Below, one piece after another: positions 1-11,128 of a stretch of 64,000 nucleotides of DNA (position 1 is its first letter; every line of letters begins with the position of its first letter). Made by a program: the position numbers and the translations under genes. Source of the DNA: Rhizophagus clarus (lineage: Eukaryota; Glomeromycota; Glomeromycetes; Glomerales; Glomeraceae); assembly GCA_015698045.1 (NCBI GenBank), contig BLAL01000338.1, positions 434,001-498,000 on the forward strand, read 5' to 3'. The notes beneath the pieces were generated by a model, which did no database searches, was not told the DNA's origin, and saw only the letters and a program-made list of their open reading frames with translations.

Positions 1-326
1 TCCTATCATCATTATCGGAAAATTCATTATTTATATTCAGTTTTTTATTAGTGCCATTATTACTAAAAGTTTCAGAAACCCCGCCACTGGGAGAACCACT
101 CGGAGGAATTATTGGGACCGATGGTTCCGGTTTATCTTTAAATATATCCAATTATGAAATATTGATTCAAATTGAAGTAGATATTAATTGATTTATTAGA
201 ATTAGATATAAAATAAATAATTAATTAACTTTGCAAACCTGGTTGTTCTCCAGAATCAAAATTAAAAGGTAAAATTGGACTTGGCAGGTGAATCTTTGGT
301 ATTCTTATTAAACTTAAGGAGTCCAT
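1..326 (-). CDS. Possible 5' end of a Pro/Ser-rich protein gene, cut by the window edge
   Basis: No family recognised. Read on the minus strand, an ATG at 326-324 opens a frame starting MDSLSLIRIPKIHLP and running to about position 232. A second open segment from about 141 to the window edge contains KPEPSVPIIPPSGSPSGG. The two segments can be joined in phase by an intron of about 90 nt ending in TTTAAAG, using either CAG/GTTTGC or AAA/GTTAAT as donor. Neither donor is strong, so the structure is tentative. The Pro-rich composition resembles the last exon of the gene at 4593-5502. The start codon is the first in frame, but an upstream exon is possible. Confidence 0.3.
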
Positions 327-1245
327 ATTTAAAATTGCGATAAAGGTGGTAGAAAAAATTCAGTAATTTTTTAAAAAAGAGGAGAATTAGAGAAAGAAGA
401 AAAACTAAAAAATGAATTTTTAATTTTTTTCTGATAAATTTATTAATCGTAATATGTAATATGTAATTCGATTTCATGGCTTTTTTTGCTGCGACATATT
501 AATCGTAATATGTAATTCGATATTGAATTACATCTTTACATCTTTTAGTGAAAAAAAACAATGATTTTTTTTTTTTACTATTAGTAATTTGACAATTAAT
601 GTAACAGTTAGGATTGTTTGACAAACTCCTGAATTTGTGCAAAAAAAAATGTATTTGCCGAAGAAGGTGTCACAAACATATTATGGATGTTGATCGATCC
701 TCATTTTAAGTAAATTTTGACGGGATAGGTTCCTTCATGATCTTCAAAAATCATAACGAAATGAAAGGAATAGGTCGATAAAATATTCATTATATGTCTG
801 TCTGTATCATTTTCGTTTACATTTATTTATATCTTTCTTTTTTCATTTTGTCTTTTTAAGGCATTTTTTACTAAATTTACTTTTTTTATTACTTTTGGTT
901 TTAATTTGTCTCTGCCTTTAATCCTTTATTCCATCTTGATCTTTGATTAAAAAAGATAGTTAATTAAAACTCCAGAAATTGCTGGATGTTATTTGAAAAT
1001 AATTTGCGTATACACTTTTTAAAATCATGGTGTGATGAATGAATTTATTCTTTTAATAAAATATAACTTTACGCTATAAATATACTAGGTTTTTACAGGA
1101 GAAAATCACAAAGTAGTGTTATAATTAAGATGAACTTTTATTTATTATTTATTATGAAAAGATACCAACAAAAGCAAGATCAAAAATAAAATTAAAAGAA
1201 AAAATTTTTAATATAAAACAACTTTTCTCTTGTTTTGTGCGTAGC
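327..1245. other. Intergenic, AT-rich, no gene seen
   Basis: I see no coding exon here. A short segment containing TAATCGTAATATGTAAT occurs twice, near 442-470 and 499-520. An 18-bp word (TGTAACAGTTAGGATTGT) at 600-617 recurs at 3420-3437 in the same orientation. Confidence 0.5.
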
Positions 1246-1760
1246 TTAGTCGAATTTCATATTACTTCCCTATATGTGAATTTTATTGAATGAATAAAAA
1301 TCTATCAAAAATTAAATAATAAAAAATTTACCTTGTCCTTTTGTTCCTTTTCATACTTAAAGTAGTCATCCAAACTTTTAAATGACGGCTGTTGTGTTTG
1401 TGATTGTTGTGGAAACTGTGATGATCGTGATTGTTGTGATGGAGATGACTGTGACGTATTTATATATGTTTTCAATTTATTTAAATATTGTTTTTTCTCC
1501 ATATCTTTTATTTGTTCGGTATAGAAATTAATCCACTTCAACAAATTTTGCTTTTCACGTTCAGATTTCATAAATTCATCAATTACTTTTTCTCCAGCGT
1601 CTTCAATAAATTTTTTGAGTCTTTGTACTTCAATTTGTAAGTCGCCTATTTCCTCCTCCTTTGTTTCTATTTGTTTTATATAAGATATTTTCTTTAGTTT
1701 TTGTCGTTGTCGTAGGCGAGTGATTCCATTTCTTCGGGATGCTTTTGAAGGTTTACCCAT
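1246..1760 (-). CDS. Small basic coiled-coil, Gln/Ser-rich protein (150 aa, two exons)
   Basis: Exon 1 is 1760-1332 (143 codons). It ends at AAG/GTAAAT, and the intron runs to an acceptor ATATAG at 1271-1270. Exon 2 (1269-1246) adds GSNMKFD and a stop. The N-terminus is very basic (KASRRNGITRLRQRQKLKK). A predicted coiled coil follows at about residues 28-60, with I/V/L at heptad positions, and then a Gln/Ser-rich stretch at about 103-125. The basic region followed by a coil recalls a bZIP, with N and R eight residues apart. However, the hydrophobic register is about two residues off the fixed bZIP spacing, so I do not call it one. A nuclear or nucleic-acid-binding role is only a guess. Similar short coil genes lie at 2862-2991 and 3669-4162. 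Confidence 0.6.
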
Positions 1761-2861
1761 ATCAGAAAGACAGAAACGAAATATAAGATGATTCAGCTAA
1801 GAAAAACTTTTTTTTATATGATAAAAAAAAATGTGAAAGATTTCCATAAACGTTAATTATAAATCCCACAATTCAACATTTCAATATAAATAAACATATG
1901 ATTATTTCTTCTTTTTCTCCAGTATTTATACTCCCTCTTACGAAGGAGATATCTATAGGTAGACTTTTTCCCATGTTTTCGGATAGGGTAATAAATTCAC
2001 CATGTAGACCTCGTTCATAAGTTGTATCATTTTTATATTATAGCGGGTGGTGTGATAAGAGAGTGTAGCGAAAATTATTAAACTGATGACGCATGATTCA
2101 CGGGATCAGTCAGAAATCTAATCAATTTGTGGCTTAGTACATTCTATCTTTTCCAAGTTTAAAGCTTTTTGAATTTTTACACGATCTTCCAAAGAGAAAT
2201 TCCCGATCGAATCAATCGCTCTAGACTATCTAATTGGTTAACACAAACATTAGATTTTGACTTCACTTTAACCCAGATGGACCTCCAGCAACTACCTTCA
2301 CGACTATCATAGGAGCATTAATAGATTTGTTTTTTATAATATTTTTGATTATCCTTTTTCAAATTTATTTACTTCATTATGTCGATTTATTTATTAGATA
2401 GTAGTTCGTTATTTCTTTTTATTTCTTTTTCTTTAGGTTTTTCTTTTTTTCTGTTTAGGGATTAAAGATCTAAAAAGTAGGCGAGTACATTTGTATCTTA
2501 GTGTAGTCACTTTATTCGCAATACCTGTAATTTTATTGCTCTTTGTATTGTCATTGCTCTTTGTATTGTCACTATTCTTGCGCTAGATTTGACAATACTT
2601 TATCCTTCATTTTTAAAACTAGTTTACCAAGCACATCAATATTTACCAACTTATAACAACGATAATAAACAATTTGTAACACATATATATGAAAAAATAT
2701 ATTAGGAATATAAATAATATTATTACAAAAATTTATTTTCTCCTTGACCTTCTTCAATCCTTTCCTACCTTTCTGCTTTTAAACGAGTAATTCTAATAAA
2801 ATAAATGTCAAAAATTATATTAATTTAAGGAACCTTATTAGCAAAAAAGTTGATTACTTAC

Positions 2862-2991
2862 TTCCTCTCTGTCTTCTTTAATTCATTATATACCCGCAGC
2901 AATTCTCTCTAGTTATCCTTTTAATCCCGATCCATACCATCCACTTGCTCTTGAAGTTCCTGCACCTTTTTTTCCAATTCCTTTATGCAAT
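2862..2991 (-). pseudogene. Orphan coiled-coil exon with two in-frame stops
   Basis: On the minus strand a segment flanked by an acceptor (CAACAG) and a donor (GAA/GTAAGT) reads DCIKELEKKVQELQEQVDG, then stop, KDN, stop, then RELLRVYNELKKTER. The heptad pattern is clear and the same frame stays coding-like on both sides of the two stop codons, so this is best read as a decayed coiled-coil exon. No matching intact neighbour exon could be chained to it. It may be a relic of the same gene type as 1246-1760. Confidence 0.4.
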
Positions 2992-3668
2992 CTGTTGAGG
3001 GAAAAAAATTTGGGACCAAGCGGGTCTCTCCATCTTAGCGCAGACTTACCTAAAGAGAGTATCAAAAGCTAGCCATAGTTTTAGACGTTACGAAAACTTA
3101 AAATAATTTCTTTGTCGTAAAGAAAAAATAACTTTTGCGTAATTGGATTGTATAAATATAGAAAAATCTGCGTGAGAAAATACATGTAAAAAGAAGGATT
3201 TTAGCAAATACACGATCTGTTTGTTAAATTATATTAAACTAAGAGTAAAATTTACTTTTTGTCAGTACCGTATTTTATATAGATAAACCAACAGAATTTA
3301 GCATTATAGTATTTTAGTAAAATTTGTCTAATTACAAATTATACAAATATTTAATAAACTTCAAAAATTCAAAGATCGTAGTAATACGTAAAATTTGATT
3401 GATAGTAGCAGATCTTCAGTGTAACAGTTAGGATTGTCCTGAGAATTTTTTCTCGTGTAAAAATGATTTTTTTCTCACAAAACTTGTCTCGCATGTTCTT
3501 ACGTAAAATTCTTGCTTTCTAGTAGTGACAAAACGTTTGGAATCTTGTAAAAATGTAATTAAATCGGAAGTGATGAATAGAATAGTTGGGAGAACCGAAT
3601 TATAATGACATATAATTTATTGACAAAATTTATTTACAAAATTTATTTACAAAATTTATTTACAAAAT

Positions 3669-4162
3669 TCATTTTCTATACATTTGTTTTTCTAATTTAT
3701 TTTCTATTTCTATTATTTGGTTTAATTTTTGTTGATATAATTCAACGGCAAATGTTTTTTGCCGTTTTAATTGTGTAATTTCTAAATAAATGTTAGTAAT
3801 TGATATTATTTATACAATTATAATTTATAATTACCTTTACCTTTATCTTTATTTTCAATTGTTTCATTTAAAGAGTTGACCTAAACCAATTTTTTAATTA
3901 GAAACCAGATAACAACCGAATACAATTATATACTTCATCCTTTATTAAACCCTCCAAAAAAAGATAAACAAAAAAATAAAAGATATAAGAAGAAAAAAAA
4001 TAAAAAAAGCTATCTAAAAGATCTGAAAAACTACGGGCGAACCTAGTAACCACTCTAGGCGGTTCTAAAGTGTTCACTCACCTTATCTCTTTTTCTTTTA
4101 TTATTTGAAAAGGATTTATTTTTTCGTTCTTGTAATTTATTTTGACTTCTTTTGTGAACCAT
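3669..4162 (-). CDS. Very small basic coiled-coil protein (79 aa, three exons)
   Basis: Exon 1 (4162-4082) encodes MVHKRSQNKLQERKNKSF followed by SNNKRKRDK and ends at AAG/GTGAGT. Exon 2 is 3880-3835. Exon 3 (3781-3669) encodes EITQLKRQKTFAVELYQQ followed by KLNQIIEIENKLEKQMYRK and a stop. Intron 2 is textbook: GTAATT donor, TTACTAAC branch site, TTTATTTAG acceptor. All phases agree and the three exons sum to 240 nt. The protein has a Lys/Arg-rich N-terminus that could act as a nuclear signal, then a C-terminal coil. Family unknown. The 201-nt first intron is long for this window and could hide another exon. Confidence 0.55.
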
Positions 4163-4592
4163 TTTCAACTGTAAGTTATCATAATTGAAGGGAAAAGTAT
4201 TTATAAGATTTAAAGCGATTTTTTAGAACAAAGATTAAATGTGTAAAATTTCTTATCAAAGTAATTTATAGTGTGTAGATTATTTTATATGATATTACTT
4301 TATTTAGTGATTGAACATCCAATCCAAGCATAAATGAGGCGTGGACAAATTTACGCGTTGCACAATTCAATTTATTTATACGGAAGTAATTTTTTATTAC
4401 TGTAATTCGAATGAAATGAAAATCATTAAAATAATTAAGTAACACGAACAATAGTTTTCATTCAACCTTAAGATGAATTAATCAATAGTTTATATCTCTA
4501 ATACATAACTTTATTGAACTAATTAAGTCAAAACTATGTATAATTCGTTTTATACTACAAGAACGAAGAAATTGACATCTCCGAGATTAAGT

Positions 4593-5502
4593 TTATTTAT
4601 TTGATTTTGCTTTTCTTCCTCTTTTTTTAGGAACATTATTCTGATTCTCTTTGTCATTTTCACGTTGTTTCCGGACCCTTTTTGGAGGATTAATTGGAAC
4701 TTGTTCTTCATCAGTACGTGGTTCTGGAGGCTCAACTGGAGGAGGAGGCTCAACTGGAGAAGGAGGCTCAACTGGAGAAGGAGGATCTTGTTGTGCTTGA
4801 GGGGGTGGTGGAGAACGGTCCTGTAATGCTGGAGAATTTCGTGGTGGAACTCTTAAATTATTTTCTAATTCATTTTTCTTTTTTTTAGATAATAACCTAT
4901 TATAAAATAAAATGAAATAATTAATCTCTACTATAAACCCACTAGTTATAAATAAAGTTATTATAACTTACGCTTATTTTGAATTGTGCTAACAAGCATT
5001 TCCTTTACAGCCCAGTCACCTGCGGTTACAGGGAAGTCAGGAGCCCTTTTTTTAAACTATAATATAATAATTTTTAGTATACTTTTAAAAAAAAAAAAAG
5101 AAATGATGAGAATTAAAATTTAATATTTACAGAACGAACAATTTGTGCAGTTATCACATGCTTTTGACTCCTATAATTAACGTTAAAATCTACGTTCTTT
5201 TCATAAAGACATTCTCGCATTATCTCCTATTACAAAAATTAACTATTAAAAAAACAATTTTTATTCTTCTTATTAAAAATTAATAAATAGTTACCAAATA
5301 AGCAAGCCAGCGTTGTTTTTCGTATTTCAAGCCTATTGTGTCTTGTAAGTTATATTTACTCGTAGGTTTATATATGAGCCTGAGCTATAATATTAAAATA
5401 CCAAAGTAACAAAGTAAGAATTTTCGATTATAGATTATTAAAAATATTTTTATATTTTTGCTCTTATACCTCGGTATTGATTTCAGAAGGTATTTGTTCC
5501 AT
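4593..5502 (-). CDS. Five-exon gene of an unknown family, with a probable frameshift in its Pro-rich last exon
   Basis: Exons: 5502-5470 (MEQIPSEINTE), 5384-5295, 5226-5131, 5056-4972 and 4896-4593. Exons 2-4 align with exons 4-6 of the gene at 19702-20655. They share the block F-(K/R)-KR-x-PDFP followed by DWA-(V/I)-K-x-M, and exon 4 has the same length (85 nt) and phase in both, so the two are paralogs. In the phase set by exon 4 the last exon stops after about ten codons, at 4867-4865. In another frame the same exon stays open for about 100 codons, with PSPVEPP repeats and a basic tail containing PKKRGRKAK. One extra A in the A8 run (plus strand T8 at 4879-4886) would restore that frame. 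The N-terminus is shorter than in the paralog. The basic tail suggests a nuclear protein; function unknown. Confidence 0.6.
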
Positions 5503-5550
5503 TTTTTTTAAAAATTAAAAAAAGTGCGTAAAGAAATGATGAGATAGCGT

Positions 5551-5592
5551 GTATTTATACTTTATACTTAAACGTGACGCGACTGACGCGTT
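5551..5592 (-). promoter_or_regulatory. TATA box and GCGTCA repeats upstream of the gene at 4593-5502
   Basis: On the minus strand TATAAATAC lies at 5559-5551, about 49 nt upstream of the ATG at 5502. Just upstream of it are spaced copies of GCGTCA/TGACGCG (5573-5590), which resemble half-sites for a basic-region factor. The assignment is by position and motif only. Confidence 0.35.
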
Positions 5593-5606
5593 GTTTGTCA
5601 ATCAAT

Positions 5607-5973
5607 TTATTTTTTATTTTTTATTGATCGCGAAATACCATTTATAGTATTCGACTCATTTTCTGCCCTGATGGTCTGATAAAGTGCCTCTCCAAAAACT
5701 TCTTTAACGGGAGATTTATGGTATGTAAGTGAGATAGTAGCTGTTCTTGGCGTAACTCATTAACAAATGGAACTGAACCCATGCTTGATACTGGTCTCCT
5801 TCGGTGACCTCGGGCTTTGATGCCACAGGTCTAATAACCGATATAACTTTATTCTTGGGTTCTGACTGAAGGAAAGCCTTGCGAACAATTGGTGAGAGGG
5901 CGTTTATACCTTTAAATATTTTGTTAGATAACTTTTGCATTTCACTGTGGGATGACCCAAGTGTTGGTGTCAT
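5607..5973 (-). pseudogene. Broken coding fragment of unknown family
   Basis: The minus-strand frame from 5973 begins MTPTLGSSHSEMQKLSNK and stays open to about 5716, including EGDQYQAWVQFHLLMS. A second frame then takes over, reading SPVKEVFGEALYQTIRAE to a stop at 5607-5609. The overlap near 5720 suggests a frameshift within one former gene. The segment is visibly richer in G+C than its neighbours. I recognise no domain. Confidence 0.3.
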
Positions 5974-6110
5974 AAGAAAAAAATTATTATGAAAATTACA
6001 ATTATGAAATTATTAATGACTACATTCTTGTCAGTATTAACACGGTTAAATCAATTTCATTGATAACAATACATAAAATAAAATGATTCAATTTATCGGT
6101 CATCAATACG

Positions 6111-6364
6111 ACCGTTGCTCATAACACAATCTCTTTGACAATTAGTATGGCTTTGTATGAACCGTTGCTCATAACACAATCTCTTTGACAATTAGTATGG
6201 CTTTGTATGAACCGTTGCTCATAACACAATCTCTTTGACAATTAGTATGGCTTTGTATGAACCGTTGCTCATAATACAATCAGTATGGCTTTGAATAATT
6301 ATTATGGCTTTATATGAACCGTTGCTCATAATACAATCAGTATGGCTTTGAATAATTATTATGG
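6111..6364. repeat. 50-bp minisatellite upstream of the Tnp2 transposase gene
   Basis: There are three exact 50-bp units (6111-6160, 6161-6210, 6211-6260), each beginning ACCGTTGCTCATAACACAAT. A 57-bp variant (6261-6317) and a partial fifth unit (6318-6364) follow. The array lies about 200 bp before the start codon of the transposase gene. Confidence 0.9.
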
Positions 6365-6558
6365 AACCGTCGAATATCATTGTCATTATTATATTATCTC
6401 TAGAAAGATGATTTACGATACACAATCTCTATATCTGTATGTTGTGAAGAGTTACTTGTAACACGACCTCTCGTAAATTGTAATACAATCATGTAATACA
6501 ATATGTGATTGTTTATAAAAATAGCTCTTGTTACTTATAAATTCTATCACATTTTAAT

Positions 6559-9500
6559 ATGCCATTTTTTTGTTCTTGTCGTATTTGTAAAATAAATTCT
6601 AAAGATGGTAACGGAAAGTGGTTGTCTACTAAAAAAACTTTTAAAAAACATCAAAAAAGAGAAAAAGCAAATATTGAAAAAATCAATGGATATGAAGCAG
6701 AAGGCGGATCAGAAACAAAAAGCGATAGTGAATCAATTTCAAGTTGTAACGCAGCTGAAAAAAGAAAGTTCGAAGACGATGAATCGGATAAATCAGATAC
6801 AAGTTCAGAAAGCAATGTTTCAAATAACGATCATGTTCCTTTAATTTTAAAAGACATACCTAAAAGGTAATTATTTAATTGTTTATAACAAAAAGTAAAT
6901 TTTACTTTATTAAAACATTATTGTTATAATAATACTTTAATAATCATCAAAGTCATGTTAATTGCAGATCAGAAGATTATGACGATTACGATAGCGATGA
7001 GCCATTTCTTGACAACGAAGATTATTATAATGGTAATCCAATTCCTAATAACGAAGATTACGATAAGAATAGTGATAGGCAAAGTCTTGATAATAAAGAT
7101 TGTGATGAAGATGATGATAAAGGAGACATAGAAACTGAAAGTGATTGTTCAAAAACAAGTGCATATATTTCTGAAGAGAATGATGAATTAACAGATGATG
7201 ATAAAGAATTTGAGGAATCTGAAATGACAAACATAAACGATGGTACAGTTAATTCTATGTTTATTGATTTTAGTTTTGATAAATAATAATATTTATTTAT
7301 TTTAGATGAATTGATTCAAGGTTTACGTCTTTTACATACAAAAGTACTCCATTCAATATCTGACATCGCATTCAACAAAATACTTGATAATGTTAATTCT
7401 AATTTAACAATCTATAAGTTGAAAAAAAAAATCAATAGCATAATTCCTTTTGAACCTCATAGATACGATACTTGCAAAAACAGTTGTATTGCATTTACAT
7501 CATCATATGAAAATTTAGCCAGTTGCCCTATTTGTGCTGAAAACAGATTTGATGATAATGGCAAACCTGTAAATACAACATTTTTTTTTTCGGTAAAACA
7601 ACGCCTAATAATTCAATACAAGAATAAAGAAAGAGCCGAAGAATTACAATATAGAAGTACTTATTTCCAAAACAAAGGAGAGGAAGAAATATATGCTGAT
7701 ATCTTTGACGGATTGTGAGTATAATTTAATTACTATAAAGTAAATTTTTTTTTTTTAAAAAAAAAGGCCATTAAAAATATGTTTCTTTCAATAGGTTATA
7801 TAAGGATTTACTACAAAGGGATTTTTTTAAAGATGATCGGGATATCGCACTATCTGGGACATGTGATGGATATCAGATCTTTGAACAACGGACTGATGAT
7901 TGCTGGGTAATCTTATTAATAAATAATAACCTTCATCCTTCTATTCGTGTAAAAAAAGAAAATCTACTGGTGACAATGATAATACCAGGTCCCCGTTCGC
8001 CAAAGCATTTTAATTCCTTTTTATGTCCTCTTATAAAAGAATTACAAGAACTTGAAGGTAAAGCTAATTTTAATATCTAATAAAATGTATTTTTTCTATA
8101 ATTGAAATTTTATTTTGTTAAATATTATAGAAGGAATTCAGTGTATAGACGGACGAACAAATGAACCTTTTATTTTACGCGCACATTTATTAACATGGAC
8201 GGGTGATGTTCCAGCGTTAAGCAAAAGCTTAAACCTCTCTGGACACAATTCGTATAAAGCTTGTCGTTTTTGTATGATAAAAGGGACTTGTCACACATCA
8301 AATAAACACATATACTATCCATCATCTGCTTTTTGTAATATAAGAAATCATGATGATACGATCAATATGGGAAAATTAATTGCAGAAGAAATGAATAAAG
8401 ATCGAAAAGATGAAATGATCAGAGAAACAGGTATGATTTTCTTGAGAAAAAAGTACACTTACAAATCTGTATTAATTACTTTACTATATAGGAATTAAGG
8501 GGTCCAGTGAATTGTTGAAATTAAAAACATTATTATTTCCGTGGTCTTTCCCAACAGACATAATGCATTTATTCTTCGAGAATGTGGCATCATCAATGTA
8601 TGCACATTGGAGTGGAAAATTTTTTAATAACAATCTATTATTGTCTAATGATTATGAGTTATCAAAATCACAGTGGGAAAGTATTGGCATACAAATGGAA
8701 AAAGTAAAAAAAGATATGCCTATTGAAATTGGTCGCCCTCCACGTGACATATTTAAATATCATAATGGTTACAAAGCGGTAGAATGGAGAAATTGGATAA
8801 TTTTATTTTCATTACCATTACTAAAGGCATATCTGGATAAAAGGTATTTTAATAAAAAGTAAAAGTTGAATTAATACATTTTAAATTTTTAACTAAACAA
8901 AAAATTTACTTTTCGTTACATAATAGACATCTTCAAGGATGGGCATACTTTGTGAAGGCTGTAAAGCTTTGTTTAGAACCTGAAATATCCGAAGAACAAA
9001 TTGATGATGTACAACTTTTGCTTAAAAAATTTTCAGATTATTATGAAAGGTAATGATTTCTGTTTTATAATTTATAATTATGTAATAATTATAATAATGA
9101 TTAATTATTTTAGAGAGTATTATCAGAACAATGGCCAACGTTTAGCAGCATGTAAGATAAGTTTTCATTACCTGTTACATGTAGCAGATTCTATTAAATA
9201 TTGTGGCCCTAGTTGGACCCATTGGCAGTTTCCTATGGAGAGAGTGTGTGGTATATTACAACCACTCATTAAATCAAAGATCAAGCCATATAGCAACCTT
9301 GCAAATATGCTTACTTTATTACAGCAATTTTATATGTTACCATTTTTTTCTATCTCAAAAGCTATTTTCAAAGAAAAACCGCTAAAACAATGGAGTAAGG
9401 AACGGGTCTTTAGTACTGAAGGGTATGAAGAAGAATTTTATTCCCCTTCTACACAATATTCTTTGCCAAGCCAAGAACACAAACATCTGATTAAATTTTA

Positions 9501-10118
9501 CGAAGGGACAAACAATAATGATTTAGAAATGGTAATATAAAGCTTTTATTTAATATTTTAAATTCATACAATAACAAAATAATTTTTTTTTTTAGGAGGT
9601 TAATAATTATGGTGTAAGATATGGAAGATTAAGAACTTCGGATGGACAATATATTAGTAGTAGTTGTATAAAAAGAAATAATACAATTGCAAGAAATAAT
9701 TACTATGCTCAGGTAAAATTTTTAACTTTGATTACTATCATTGCTATTATTTTGATTTAATTTTGATTTTATATTTTATTTATAAATATTTTAGATAAGA
9801 CGCACAATAGATAAACTTGCCCACAGACCCAACGCGCCTCCTCAACTCGCTATTGTAGATATATATGGAATCATAAATTATTATCTTGTTCATGAATTCA
9901 ACCATCAGGTTTACATGTTAGCCTATGTACAATTAACATCAAAAATTGTAGAAGATGAATATGGATGTAAACATTTTACTCAATTCAGATCAAAAGAATT
10001 TATCGATGTAAGATGTTTAGATCATTGTATAGGTTTTGCTAAAATAGATAATAGATATTATATAATTGATAAAGAAAATGCATTTGATGACTCTAATTGG
10101 GAAAATATTGGACATTGA
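6559..10118 (+). CDS. Tnp2-like (CMC/CACTA-type) transposase, ten exons, apparently intact (962 aa)
   Basis: Exons: 6559-6866, 6968-7242, 7306-7714, 7795-8057, 8131-8430, 8492-8843, 8927-9049, 9114-9531, 9596-9712 and 9795-10118. They sum to 2889 nt with every phase matching and no internal stop. A Cys-rich start (FFCSCRICK) leads into a long Asp/Glu-rich region (exon 2) and CPIC. The Tnp2-type core has TWTGDVPALSKSLNLSGH followed by CRFC, then FPTDIMHLFFENV, then SFHYLLHVADSIKYCGPSW followed by FPMERVCG. These Asp/Glu and Cys/His motifs fit the Transposase_21/Tnp2 superfamily, which cuts and pastes CACTA elements; I infer this from motif order. A TATA-like TTTATAAAAA lies at about 6512-6521. 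I found no convincing terminal inverted repeats. A decayed paralog lies at 27150-30696. Confidence 0.85.
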
Positions 10119-10200
10119 TTTTTTGCAGCAGTTCGCACTTATAATAAAACTTTATTATGGTCTGAATAATTAAGAATATTTGTTGTATATTGCTTAATTT

Positions 10201-10275
10201 CTAAAAATAGCTAAACACGAATAAGATTAATCCATTAACTTTATTTGTATCTAAAAATAGCTAAACACGGATAAG
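10201..10275. repeat. Two copies of a 25-bp word 50 bp apart, downstream of Tnp2
   Basis: CTAAAAATAGCTAAACACG followed by (A/G)ATAAG occurs at 10201-10225 and 10251-10275. A third, diverged copy is at 32663-32682, downstream of the decayed Tnp2 copy. The placement suggests a subterminal or 3'-flank motif of this transposon family. Confidence 0.6.
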
Positions 10276-10441
10276 CGATGATGAAATAGCTATTATAAGC
10301 TATAGATTTTTTTACTTTGTTTTTTTTTATTTTAATTTCTCCTTCCTAATAAATAATGGTAACAAGTCTATGTTATCTATGTTATTATGTTATTCATAAA
10401 CTGACTGACGAAAAAAATATTTTACCAGAAGCAAAGGATAC

Positions 10442-10833
10442 ATGATACAAAACCTGAATTTCTGGAATGGGAAAGTCTTAATTAACCCTACTAGAGGAGA
10501 AGTTGACTTTATCACAGAGAAAGACAGTATGAATACATAAATTTTCTACTACAATATCAATTATAGCGGAAAAACTAGCCAAAGCCTGGGAAGAAGAAAA
10601 TTATCATTATTTAATTGACTGAGCCGATTGTGAAAGTTTAATTAATTACGTCAGGAAGGTGGGTTATTTATTTTCTTAAGGATATGGTTGAGGCTTATTA
10701 ATATGTATTACAACATAAAATTATAATATATTCTCAAATCCAATAGTTAGTTATTGTTGAAATTAATATTAACTGATTCTTTTATTTTTTCTATTTTAAT
10801 GTAGCCATGTCGAGGTGTTAACTGTAGACGTGT
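10442..10833 (+). pseudogene. Orphan exon fragments of an unknown gene
   Basis: From ATG 10442 a frame reads MIQNLNFWNGKVLINPTRGE and a further 14 codons before stopping. A second exon-like segment (10567-10658, between TATAG and AAG/GTGGGT) reads EKLAKAWEEENYHYLID, then stop, then ADCESLINYVRK; the TGA at 10620-10622 probably replaced a Trp codon. A third short segment (10805-10833) ends at GTAAGT and reads PCRGVNCRRV. Splice-like borders and sensible composition suggest a former gene. Family unknown. Confidence 0.35.
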
Positions 10834-10956
10834 GTAAGTATTTTTTTACTTAAAAATTATTGTTTATTAAACAGGTATGCATCAAACTTTATTATATTGG
10901 ATTTAAAATCAAATAACTAAATTACTAATATACCTTTTTCCCCTCTTTAACATGTA

Positions 10957-11124
10957 CACAGGTAGTCTTGATAAATTGGATCTTCGATAAACCAGAAGCT
11001 TTGATATATCAGAGTCGAGTCTGGAACGGATTATTATAGTACTTGTTCTTGATATGTCAGATTTCTCGATATATCAGATTTTTCTGTTGGAATGGACGAG
11101 TCCAATTTATTAAGACCACCTGTG
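10957..11124. mobile_element. 168-bp MITE with TA target duplication
   Basis: The left end CACAGGTAGTCTTGATAAAT is mirrored by the right end, which reads CACAGGTGGTCTTAATAAAT on the other strand; similarity continues a few bases further in. TA flanks both ends (10955-10956 and 11125-11126). There is no coding capacity. The TA duplication points to mobilisation by a Tc1/mariner-type transposase. Confidence 0.8.
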
Positions 11125-11128
11125 TACA

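Noticed and set aside
1640-1760. bZIP transcription factor
   Set aside because: Asn and Arg are spaced correctly, but the hydrophobic heptad is shifted by two residues from the fixed bZIP distance.
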